A DNA stretch of 6,164 bases from Candidatus Auribacterota bacterium (lineage in GTDB: Bacteria; Auribacterota; JAFGBW01; JAFGJP01). Below, piece by piece: positions 1 through 6,102 of this stretch. Where the stretch lies: contig JAFGJP010000266.1 in the NCBI GenBank assembly GCA_016929035.1, forward strand, positions 1 to 6,164, written 5' to 3'. Both the position numbers and the translations under genes were made by a program. The notes beneath the pieces were generated by a model. The model had not been told where the DNA came from and made no database searches. It saw nothing but the letters and a program-made list of their open reading frames with translations. Position 1 is the stretch's first letter, and every line of letters starts with the position of its first letter.

Positions 1-96
1 AGAATCGCTGCTCATCTGGCCAATACGGCTTCATCGGTCATCATGCCGGTCAGCGATATCGATTTTTATTACAAAAACAGAAATCACCTTGAATGA
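1..96 (+). CDS. C-terminal end of an unidentified upstream protein (partial)
   Basis: An open frame enters the window at base 1 and ends at TGA 94-96. It gives 31 residues starting RIAAHLANTASS and ending FYYKNRNHLE. The middle (SVIMPVSDIDF) is hydrophobic with acidic residues and could be the last strand and loop of an alpha/beta domain, but I do not recognise the family. The stop codon overlaps the prmA start codon as ATGA. That arrangement is typical of translationally coupled operon genes and is the main reason to believe this frame is coding. Its function cannot be given from this fragment. Confidence 0.6.
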   Translation, partial: RIAAHLANTASSVIMPVSDIDFYYKNRNHLE

Positions 97-980
97 GAGA
101 ATGGTGCGACTGCCGCGTAACTGTAAACAGGGGCTCTGTTTCCTTTTTTGAGTCTTTCCTTTCCCATTATCCTTCTGCGGGCTATTCTGTCTTTCAAAAG
201 CCAGGGGCAAAAAATTGCGAGTACCGGATATTTATCCCGCTAAAAAAAAGCCGCCTTTTTCTGGAAGAAATTCAAAGAGCGGCTGATGTCTTATCTTTGC
301 TTTCTCCTTATCGTGAAAGGCCGAAAGTCCGCATCCGGGTGCGGAGCGACAGTGGCTACAGAGAGGAGTGGAAGGCCTTTTTCCCTGTCCTTTCCATCGG
401 GCGTTTTTTGATCCGGCCGAACTGGAAAAGGGTGAAAGCGCAGAAAGGCAGGACCATCATCGAGATTGAGCCGGGTATGGCTTTTGGCACTGGTCATCAT
501 TTTACAACGGCCTACTGCATCCGGAGCATCCAGAGGTCTTGCCGCGGAAAAAGCGATTTTCTGGATGCAGGCTGCGGGAGCGGCATCCTGAGCATAGCCG
601 CTTCTCTGTGCGGGATAAGTCATATAACAGGCATTGATATATCAAGTGACGCTGTCAGGTCAAGCCGCGAAAACTTCCGGAAGAACTGTCCGGACAAGGA
701 CGCCTCTTTTCAAAAAATAAGCTTGAAGAACTTTTCTTCGCGCAGGAAGTTTGACGTCATTGTTGCAAACCTTTTTGATTCTGTCATCGTAAAGAATGCC
801 CTCCTGATCCAGTCTTTGATAAAAAAAGAAGGAATTCTTATACTGTCAGGTATCCGTTATGCGCATAAAGAGAGCGTCAAAAGCGCCTTTCGCCGCCTTG
901 AGCTTGTTCATGAGGCGCCGGATAAGAAAAAAGAATGGTACGGGCTCACCTATAGAAAAAATGTTCCACATGACATATAA
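93..980 (+). CDS. prmA: Ribosomal protein L11 methyltransferase
   Basis: Cytoplasmic SAM-dependent enzyme that methylates amino groups of ribosomal protein L11. At 295 residues it is close to the 293 of E. coli PrmA. The N-terminal part (about 1-75) is the substrate-recognition domain. Next comes a linker with EEWKAFFPVLSIG (91-103) and RPNW (108-111), matching the family's W...P...P.W pattern. The hallmark EPGMAFGTGHHFTT is at 126-139. SAM motif I, DAGCGSGILSIAA, is at 158-170, and the acidic strand end GIDIS is at 180-184. The VAN motif (224-226) is followed by LFDS where the family usually has ILAD. The closing GILILSGI is at 247-254. I chose ATG 93 because it overlaps the upstream stop by four bases and there is no closer in-frame ATG; I see no clear Shine-Dalgarno, so translation probably depends on coupling. 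The downstream SGNH gene overlaps it by one base. The family assignment is secure. Confidence 0.95.
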   Translation: MREWCDCRVTVNRGSVSFFESFLSHYPSAGYSVFQKPGAKNCEYRIFIPLKKSRLFLEEIQRAADVLSLLSPYRERPKVRIRVRSDSGYREEWKAFFPVLSIGRFLIRPNWKRVKAQKGRTIIEIEPGMAFGTGHHFTTAYCIRSIQRSCRGKSDFLDAGCGSGILSIAASLCGISHITGIDISSDAVRSSRENFRKNCPDKDASFQKISLKNFSSRRKFDVIVANLFDSVIVKNALLIQSLIKKEGILILSGIRYAHKESVKSAFRRLELVHEAPDKKKEWYGLTYRKNVPHDI

Positions 981-2785
981 TGTCACAGAGAGGTCTTTTC
1001 TTTGAGCAGTCGATGAAAATGTTAAAAAAAGTCATTTTTTATTTCATTCCTTTTCTTGTCCTGTTTGCTTTGCTGGAAACGGGCTTCAGGATATATGACC
1101 TCTTTATGCAAAAAGATCCTGAAGAGGAGGAAACTGGTATCCATGAATATCTTCAGCAGGCCCATGTGCCGGACCGGTCGTTCCCTTACAGGAAAAAAGA
1201 TTTTTCTGTTATCGTCTCTCAGAATTCTGTCGGAGCCCATGACGTCGAGCACAGCTACAGGAAAGAGCGTGAAAAAAAGCGCATTCTGATCATCGGCGAT
1301 TCCTTTGTCGAGGCCCATCAGGTCGACCTGAAAGAGACTTTTTTCAGGAAGCTGGAACAATTTCTTAATCAGGAGAGCGAAAGAGAAGAGTATGAAGTCA
1401 TTTCTCTCGGCATGTCCGGGTACGGGCCGGAAAAAGAGTATCATCTTTTGAGAAATCTTGGTCTTAAATATCATCCGGACCTTGTCATCTTGTTTTTTCT
1501 TGATGAAAATGACATCCGCGATGTTTCAAAGCGCCTCAGCGGAGATGTGAGGGTCTGGACAGAATTCCAGAACAGGCTTTCAAAGATAGAAGAAGAAAAT
1601 CGCTACAGCATTCTTTTTTCAAGATATTCGAGATTTTTGCAGTGGATGGGAACGCTCCTGGGAAAGCTGACCGTACGGCATATTTACCTCGTGAACAAGG
1701 ATATCAAGGGAGAAGAAACAATACCTCCTGACACATTTGTCTTTTTGAAAGAATCTTCTCCTGAATGGGAAGAAGCATGGCAGGAAGCGTTTTTCTTTTT
1801 GCTCTGTATGGATGAAATCTGCAGGGCAAATGGTGCGAGGTTCAGCCTTGTTTCCGTTGGGACTCGTTTCAACATCTACCCGGATGTGATGAAGGCAGTT
1901 TTCAGACAGTATCCATACATGAAAGAGATGTCGTGGGATTTTTTCAGCACGGAAAAAAAAGTGAAGCACTTCTGCCGCGAGCAGGGTATTCCCTATTTCT
2001 CCGTGGGAAAAGTCATGGCGGAGGTTAATAAAAAAGGCAGGGAAGAATTTTTTTTTGATGGCGACGGACACTGGAACAAAGAAGGCCATCATCTTGTAGC
2101 CGGAGAAGTGGCACGCTGGATACAGGAAGAACATCTTATTGAAGAGGACAGTGTTAAGGAGACAAGCAGGAAAGAAAAAAAGATTTTTCAAGAAAATATT
2201 CTTGATATGCCTCTTTCTTTTAACGACCGGATTGATGCTATCGATGAAACAAAAAGGTTTATCTATCTTCCTGCCTGTGAAAAAGAAAGGGGCATGCAGC
2301 TTCTCTGGAAGGTCTTTGTTGCCACACCCCCTGTGGAGCTTGAAAAGGGGCGCTATCAAATCACATTAGAAGCAAAGGGTGTTCCTGCAAGGGAAGGTTT
2401 TCCAAGGCTTCAGATATATTTGCTCTCTTATCCTTTTCCTGTAAAAAAAGGTGAAAGACACGTTATATTCCAAGAGGACCCGTATCTTTTTCATTACAAC
2501 TTTCTCAAGCACAGCTCCCTTTATTCACAGAACTGGAGCTATTTGCTGTTTATGGAGAAAGCGAAGCCGGGAGCCGTGTTAAAAGAAGGCCTTTGGCTCT
2601 TGGAGATTACCCCGGGCAGAGAGTTCCTTGATTTCACTTCACCCGCTTTTATCGTGGGGGAGAAAGGGGATTTTTCCCTTTGCCTTTTTTTTTCCGATGA
2701 CGGCAGGGCGTTTTATTCGGACGGCGTTATTGAAGACAGAGCTGTTTTTTTAAAGCATTTTTACATACAATCAATAGATGAATAG
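980..2785 (+). CDS. Membrane-anchored SGNH/GDSL-type hydrolase with a C-terminal beta-rich domain
   Basis: Probable esterase or O-acyl hydrolase/transferase facing outside the cytoplasmic membrane; its substrate is unknown. A short basic stretch (KMLKK, 13-17) precedes one hydrophobic segment at about 18-33, an uncleaved signal anchor. The SGNH domain follows: IIGDSF at 104-109 with nucleophile candidate S108, the glycine block SLGMSGYGP at 142-150, LDENDI at 174-179 with N177 as the likely oxyanion residue, and DGHWNKEGH at 362-370 supplying D362/H364. Such DxHWN motifs occur in SGNH proteins linked to exopolysaccharide or cell-wall acylation. After a charged linker (about 385-405) comes a region of roughly 200 residues with strand-like text such as KGRYQITLEAKG (456-467), possibly a carbohydrate-binding beta-sandwich. 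ATG 980 overlaps the prmA stop by one base. ATG 1013 (M12) or 1019 (M14) would remove an odd N-terminal tail and may be the true start; none of the three has a good ribosome binding site. The gene is rich in A and T runs but intact. Confidence 0.85.
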   Translation: MSQRGLFFEQSMKMLKKVIFYFIPFLVLFALLETGFRIYDLFMQKDPEEEETGIHEYLQQAHVPDRSFPYRKKDFSVIVSQNSVGAHDVEHSYRKEREKKRILIIGDSFVEAHQVDLKETFFRKLEQFLNQESEREEYEVISLGMSGYGPEKEYHLLRNLGLKYHPDLVILFFLDENDIRDVSKRLSGDVRVWTEFQNRLSKIEEENRYSILFSRYSRFLQWMGTLLGKLTVRHIYLVNKDIKGEETIPPDTFVFLKESSPEWEEAWQEAFFFLLCMDEICRANGARFSLVSVGTRFNIYPDVMKAVFRQYPYMKEMSWDFFSTEKKVKHFCREQGIPYFSVGKVMAEVNKKGREEFFFDGDGHWNKEGHHLVAGEVARWIQEEHLIEEDSVKETSRKEKKIFQENILDMPLSFNDRIDAIDETKRFIYLPACEKERGMQLLWKVFVATPPVELEKGRYQITLEAKGVPAREGFPRLQIYLLSYPFPVKKGERHVIFQEDPYLFHYNFLKHSSLYSQNWSYLLFMEKAKPGAVLKEGLWLLEITPGREFLDFTSPAFIVGEKGDFSLCLFFSDDGRAFYSDGVIEDRAVFLKHFYIQSIDE

Positions 2786-2878
2786 ATGTTTTGACCTAGT
2801 GCTTTTTTAAAATTTTTATTATGCCTTTCTTGTTTCAAAATGGTCTTTGCCGAAAGGCGGCGATGCGGTTTTTAGAAT

Positions 2879-2884
2879 AGGAGG
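2879..2884 (+). promoter_or_regulatory. Ribosome binding site AGGAGG for the GTG start at 2890
   Basis: This is a full-consensus AGGAGG with five bases between it and GTG 2890, the best Shine-Dalgarno in the window. It decides the start of the small secreted-protein ORF in favour of GTG 2890. The in-frame ATG at 2902 would sit 17 bases away, which is too far. Confidence 0.75.
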
Positions 2885-2889
2885 CCGGA

Positions 2890-3000
2890 GTGAGTAAAAA
2901 TATGATAAGAAAAACGATACTGGTTTTAAGTCTGAGTTTCATAACGACTTCCTTAGTTTTAGCCGGGGAGCTGAAGATATATGACTTCGGCCGGCCTTAA
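2890..3000 (+). CDS. Signal-peptide ORF, probable 5' half of a frameshifted small secreted protein
   Basis: This 36-residue frame starts with GTG behind AGGAGG. It has a classical Sec signal peptide: basic n-region (K3, R7, K8), hydrophobic core about 9-24 (TILVLSLSFITTSLVL), and a likely type I signal peptidase site after VLA at 23-25. Only eleven residues (GELKIYDFGRP) follow before TAA 2998-3000. A signal peptide with so short a mature part is unusual. The +1 frame (2981-3238) continues directly with LKKEISDSQEVF. I therefore read this as the N-terminus of a protein of about 115 residues interrupted by one extra base between roughly 2975 and 2998, the stretch where both frames are open. 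It could instead be an independent micro-ORF. I do not recognise the family. The locus sits just upstream of glgP on the same strand. Confidence 0.6.
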   Translation: MSKNMIRKTILVLSLSFITTSLVLAGELKIYDFGRP

Positions 3001-3238
3001 AAAAGAAATCAGCGATTCTCAGGAAGTCTTTAAACAGGCTGAAGTTTTAAGGCAGAAAAAGATCATCATGGAAACTCCTGTAAAGAATTTCCATTATTAC
3101 AGGCAGATAAGGGGAAGCGAACTCATTTCCGGCCGCCAGTATGCCGGCTGTATCATAAGCCTTTTTTATGAGGGGGAGCTCGTTTTTCAGAAAACGGATA
3201 ACCGAAATCTGAGAGGAAAAGGGATAAATAACCTGTAA
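2981..3238 (+). pseudogene. Probable 3' part of the frameshifted secreted-protein gene, or a separate small ORF
   Basis: This 85-residue frame lies +1 relative to the signal-peptide ORF and overlaps its last 20 bases. It has a helical, charged N-terminal half (KKEISDSQEVFKQAEVLRQ, about 7-25). A Tyr/Phe-rich, strand-like C-terminal half follows, with HYYRQI at 38-43 and AGCIISLFYEGELVF at 55-69. It has no signal peptide of its own. Joining it to the upstream frame gives an exported protein of roughly 115 residues, which suits this composition. A GGGGAG at 2965-2970, ten bases before ATG 2981, could allow independent initiation, so two coupled genes remain possible. The frame closes at TAA 3236-3238, 36 bases before glgP. 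No family is recognised; a direct role in glucan breakdown is not shown by the sequence. Confidence 0.5.
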
Positions 3239-3260
3239 ACCAAAAAATTTTTCACACAAC

Positions 3261-3266
3261 AGGGAG
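3261..3266 (+). promoter_or_regulatory. Ribosome binding site AGGGAG for glgP
   Basis: AGGGAG lies eight bases before ATG 3275. It supports this start over the later in-frame ATG at codon 20, and shows that glgP can be initiated independently of the small ORF ending 36 bases upstream. Confidence 0.7.
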
Positions 3267-3274
3267 CTGAGAAT

Positions 3275-5761
3275 ATGGGAAAAGGATTAACAAGCAAGGT
3301 CGGCAGCAAATGGGTCACCGTGCACAAGGATATGTCAAAAGAGGGGATAAAGACGTCTTTTCAGAATAACCGCGTCTGTACCCTGGCCAAGGACCATTAC
3401 ACGTCAACGTCATTTGATAACTTTCTTGCCATGGCGATTGCCATACGCGATCGTCTTGTCGAGCGCTGGATTCTCACGCAGCAGACGTATCATAAGAATA
3501 ATCTCAAAAGGGTTTACTATCTTTCCATGGAGTTCCTGATCGGAAGGCTCATGGGAAATAATATTATTAACCTCGGCCTGTGGAGAGCGGCGACGAAAGC
3601 CATGGAAGACCTGGGGCTTGATCTTGAAGACATCAGGGACCAGGAGCTGGACGCAGGGCTGGGAAACGGGGGCCTGGGACGGCTGGCGGCATGTTTTCTT
3701 GATTCCCTGGCTACGCTTGGCATTCCGGCTCACGGCTACGGCATTCGATATGAATACGGGATCTTTAATCAGAAGGTCATTAATGGAAGCCAGGTCGAAC
3801 TGCCAGATGAATGGCTTCGGCTGGGCAACCCCTGGGAGTTTGCGCGCCCGGAGTATACTGTGCGCGTGAGGTTTTACGGAAAAACGCGCATGTTCCATGA
3901 CAGGAAAGGAAAGCTTTTTGTTAAGTGGGTGGATACGGAGGATGTCCAGGCCGTACCCTATGACATGCCCATCCCGGGGTACGGCAACGATATCGTCAAC
4001 ACTCTCAGGCTCTGGTCAGCAAGAAGCACAGAGGAGTTTGATTTTGAATATTTCAATCACGGGGATTACGAGCAGGCCGTATACAGGAAAGTTCTTTCTG
4101 AAAATATTTCAAAGGCGCTTTATCCCAATGACGCGGTCAGCCAGGGAAGAGAGCTTCGCCTGAAACAGGAGTATTTTTTTACGGCCGCCTCAGTCGCCGA
4201 TATTTTACGGCGATATAAAGTCGACAATACGGACATGACAGGATTGGCTGACAAGGTCGCTATCCAGCTCAACGACACTCATCCAGCTCTTGCCATACCT
4301 GAGCTCATGCGGATTTTTATCGATGAGGAAAACATGGAATGGGACAGCGCATGGGATATTACGGTGAACTGCTTGGCTTATACCAACCACACCGTTATGC
4401 CTGAAGCGCTGGAGACATGGTCTGTTCCGCTTTTCGAAAGCCTGCTTCCGAGGCATCTGCAGATCATCTATGAAATCAATCTTCGTTTTCTGCGGGAGGT
4501 GGCGAATAGATTTCCCGGAGACAATGACAGACTCCGCAGGATGTCCATTATTGAAGAAGGCGATCCCAAGAAGATACGCATGGCTCATCTTTCGATTGTG
4601 GGCAGTCATTCTGTTAACGGCGTTTCCCATCTGCATACGGAACTGCTTAAATCACAGCTATTTAAGGATTTTTATGAGTTCTCGCCGGAAAAGTTCAATA
4701 ATAAGACGAACGGCATTACCCAGCGCCGGTGGCTGTTAAAATCCAACATGAGATTGTCAGACCTGATTACAAATGCCATTGGCGATTCCTGGGTCATTGA
4801 CCTCTATGAAATGGAAAAGCTTATACCGTTTAAAGATAACGGCTCTTTCAGAAAAAAATGGCGTGATGTCAAAATGGAAAACAAAAAAGAGCTGAGTGAT
4901 TTTATTCGCGCAAAAACGGGGATTCTTGTGAACCCGGATTCCATTTTTGATGTGCAGGTCAAAAGGATTCACGAGTACAAAAGGCAGCTTCTCTTTTCTC
5001 TGTATATCATCCGCGAGTACCTTAAGCTGAAGAATGATCCGTCCGCTGATATCTATCCAAGAACATTTGTTTTTGGCGGAAAGGCGGCTCCCGGCTACGC
5101 GATGGCTAAGCTGATCATCAGGTTTATCAACAGCATTGCCGATGTCGTTAACCGGGATAAAACCATTCGCGATATTTTTAAAGTCGTTTTTCTTGAAAAT
5201 TACAGGGTTTCCCTGGCAGAGAGGATTTTTCCGGCCAGCGAGCTTTCTGAGCAGATTTCCACAGCAGGAACAGAGGCTTCAGGGACAGGATGCATGAAGT
5301 TTATGGTCAACGGAGCCCTGACGATAGGGACGCTCGATGGAGCCAATATCGAGATGGCTGAAGAAGTCGGCAAAGACAACATATTTATTTTCGGATTGAA
5401 GACTGACGAAATCCAGTCCTTAAGGCAGAACGGCTACAATCCCAACGATTTTGTCGACCGTTCACAGGAGCTTAAGGACGTCATCCGCCTGGTCAGGAGC
5501 AACTTTTTTTCACATATCAGTCCCGGACTTTTTGATCCGATCGTCAACATCCTGCTCGGCCGTGACCCTTTCTTTGTCTGTGCGGATTTTGAATCCTATT
5601 GCAAGATGCAGGACCGCGTATCTGAGGAATACCGCGAGCAGGAGGAATGGACAAAAAAATCGATTATCAACGTGGCCAAATCAGGCAAATTTTCAAGCGA
5701 CAGGACCATTAAAGAATATGCCGAAGATATATGGGGCGTTTCTTATCTGGACTATCAATAG
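3275..5761 (+). CDS. glgP: Glycogen/alpha-glucan phosphorylase (GT35)
   Basis: PLP-dependent cytoplasmic enzyme that releases glucose-1-phosphate from the non-reducing ends of alpha-1,4-glucans using phosphate. The 828 residues match the usual length of about 800-840, so the gene is complete. Landmarks are YYLSMEFLIGR (81-91), the glycine loop GLGNGGLGR (128-136), NDTHPALAIPELMR (333-346), YTNHTVMPEALETW (369-382; its His corresponds to the active-site His of rabbit phosphorylase), KTNGITQRRWL (477-487), RIHEYKRQLL (564-573), and GGKAAPGYAMAK (601-612; phosphate/PLP contacts). The PLP-lysine motif is EASGTGCMKFMVNGALT (667-683), with K675 as the Schiff-base lysine. C673 replaces the Asn or similar residue usual before MK. 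No animal-type N-terminal phosphorylation site is visible. The start is ATG 3275 behind AGGGAG. No other glycogen genes are in the window. The small locus 36 bases upstream may share its transcript. The stop codon TAG runs straight into a short repeat. Confidence 0.97.
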   Translation: MGKGLTSKVGSKWVTVHKDMSKEGIKTSFQNNRVCTLAKDHYTSTSFDNFLAMAIAIRDRLVERWILTQQTYHKNNLKRVYYLSMEFLIGRLMGNNIINLGLWRAATKAMEDLGLDLEDIRDQELDAGLGNGGLGRLAACFLDSLATLGIPAHGYGIRYEYGIFNQKVINGSQVELPDEWLRLGNPWEFARPEYTVRVRFYGKTRMFHDRKGKLFVKWVDTEDVQAVPYDMPIPGYGNDIVNTLRLWSARSTEEFDFEYFNHGDYEQAVYRKVLSENISKALYPNDAVSQGRELRLKQEYFFTAASVADILRRYKVDNTDMTGLADKVAIQLNDTHPALAIPELMRIFIDEENMEWDSAWDITVNCLAYTNHTVMPEALETWSVPLFESLLPRHLQIIYEINLRFLREVANRFPGDNDRLRRMSIIEEGDPKKIRMAHLSIVGSHSVNGVSHLHTELLKSQLFKDFYEFSPEKFNNKTNGITQRRWLLKSNMRLSDLITNAIGDSWVIDLYEMEKLIPFKDNGSFRKKWRDVKMENKKELSDFIRAKTGILVNPDSIFDVQVKRIHEYKRQLLFSLYIIREYLKLKNDPSADIYPRTFVFGGKAAPGYAMAKLIIRFINSIADVVNRDKTIRDIFKVVFLENYRVSLAERIFPASELSEQISTAGTEASGTGCMKFMVNGALTIGTLDGANIEMAEEVGKDNIFIFGLKTDEIQSLRQNGYNPNDFVDRSQELKDVIRLVRSNFFSHISPGLFDPIVNILLGRDPFFVCADFESYCKMQDRVSEEYREQEEWTKKSIINVAKSGKFSSDRTIKEYAEDIWGVSYLDYQ

Positions 5762-5791
5762 ACCCAAGACTCAAGACCCCAGACCCAAGAC
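5761..5791 (+). repeat. Short AAGACCC-type direct repeat abutting the glgP stop
   Basis: GACCCAAGAC occurs at 5761-5770 and again at 5782-5791. A variant, CAAGACCCCA, lies between them at 5772-5781. The first copy begins on the last base of the glgP TAG stop. It is low-complexity, noncoding and purine-biased, and I see no coding or hairpin explanation for it. Confidence 0.6.
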
Positions 5792-5894
5792 AGAAAACAG
5801 AAAAATCCGTAGGACGAAGGAAGTAGGAGTAATGAGTAAAAATCTTAAATGACAAATTTCAAATGTCAAATGGTTCGATTTGTTTTTAACGCTG

Positions 5895-5937
5895 ATTCCT
5901 GTTGGAATTTATCCCGCGCTAGATGCGGGACAGGGAT
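5895..5937. repeat. Bulged two-part hairpin with TCCCGC/GCGGGA core, REP-like
   Basis: The outer stem pairs ATTCCTG (5895-5901) with CAGGGAT (5931-5937), including one G:T pair. The inner stem pairs TCCCGC (5912-5917) with GCGGGA (5925-5930) around a seven-base loop, GCTAGAT. A ten-base one-sided bulge separates the two stems. A run of five T follows at 5944-5948, six bases after the stem, so weak terminator activity for glgP is possible. The shape and GC-rich core match dispersed intergenic palindromes better than a classical terminator. Confidence 0.5.
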
Positions 5938-5970
5938 GACAACTTTTTCAGTTCCACAGAGTTTGCTTTC

Positions 5971-6082
5971 CGCCATAGGCGCTCGCCTCGTGGCGAAGCC
6001 GCTGGAGACCTTGCCAGCAATGGCTGGCGGGCGACAATTCCTCGCAATGACGACGTCCCACGACCTGCGGTCAGCTATGACC
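5971..6082. repeat. Cluster of small GC-rich hairpins
   Basis: Four perfect inverted repeats follow one another: CGCC-ATA-GGCG (5971-5981), TCGCC-TCGT-GGCGA (5983-5996), GCCAGC-AATG-GCTGGC (6013-6028) and GGTCA-GCTA-TGACC (6069-6082). A four-base stem, GACC-TGC-GGTC (6062-6072), competes with the last. The density exceeds that of the neighbouring genes. Text such as TTCCTCGCAATGACG (6039-6053) resembles dispersed intergenic repeats I recall from environmental genomes, but I could not verify this. None has a T run typical of a rho-independent terminator. Confidence 0.45.
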
Positions 6083-6102
6083 CATCTTCTACACTTTAAA
6101 AA

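Larger units (their letters stand above)
5762..6102. other. Intergenic repeat patchwork without a supported gene
   Basis: About 340 bases follow glgP with no convincing coding frame. From left to right they hold the AAGACCC repeat, a GA-rich stretch with AGGAG and the non-gene ATGAGTAAAAAT (5832), a pair of AAATGnCAAAT words at 5847-5857 and 5861-5871, a long bulged hairpin (5895-5937), and a run of small GC hairpins to 6082. The one long open frame (5849-6106, 85 codons) reads through these palindromes, lacks a ribosome binding site and gives an unremarkable mixture of residues, so I treat it as chance. The makeup suggests a REP-like dispersed repeat region, which could also serve as the 3' end of the glgP transcript. 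Confidence 0.6.

Noticed and set aside
1619..2359. 246-codon minus-strand open frame opposite the SGNH gene
   Set aside because: It lies antisense to an intact gene with clear catalytic motifs; its Phe/Lys-rich text is the mirror of A/T runs on the coding strand.
2791..2822. Promoter-like TTGACC (2791-2796) and TATTAT (2817-2822) upstream of the secreted-protein locus
   Set aside because: The spacer is 20 bases, longer than the usual 16-18. The alternative TAAAAT at 2808-2813 leaves only 11. In such AT-rich sequence this is weak evidence.
2990..3005. Programmed +1 frameshift site at CCT-TAA-AAA
   Set aside because: Slipping from CCT to CTT mismatches the second codon position, and no Shine-Dalgarno lies at the short distance known for the RF2 gene; a mutation, an assembly error or separate starts fit better.
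3410..3898. 162-codon minus-strand open frame opposite glgP
   Set aside because: It is fully antisense to conserved phosphorylase sequence and has no ribosome binding site or recognisable motif.
5825..5852. AGGAG followed by ATGAGTAAAAATCTTAAATGA, resembling the start of the gene at 2890 (shared TGAGTAAAAAT)
   Set aside because: It encodes only six residues and the AGGAG is two bases from the ATG, too close for initiation. The eleven-base match to 2891-2901 is AT-rich and may be chance.
5895..5948. Rho-independent terminator of glgP
   Set aside because: The hairpin has a ten-base bulge, and the T run starts six bases after the stem, so it does not meet the usual terminator form; recorded as a REP-like hairpin instead.
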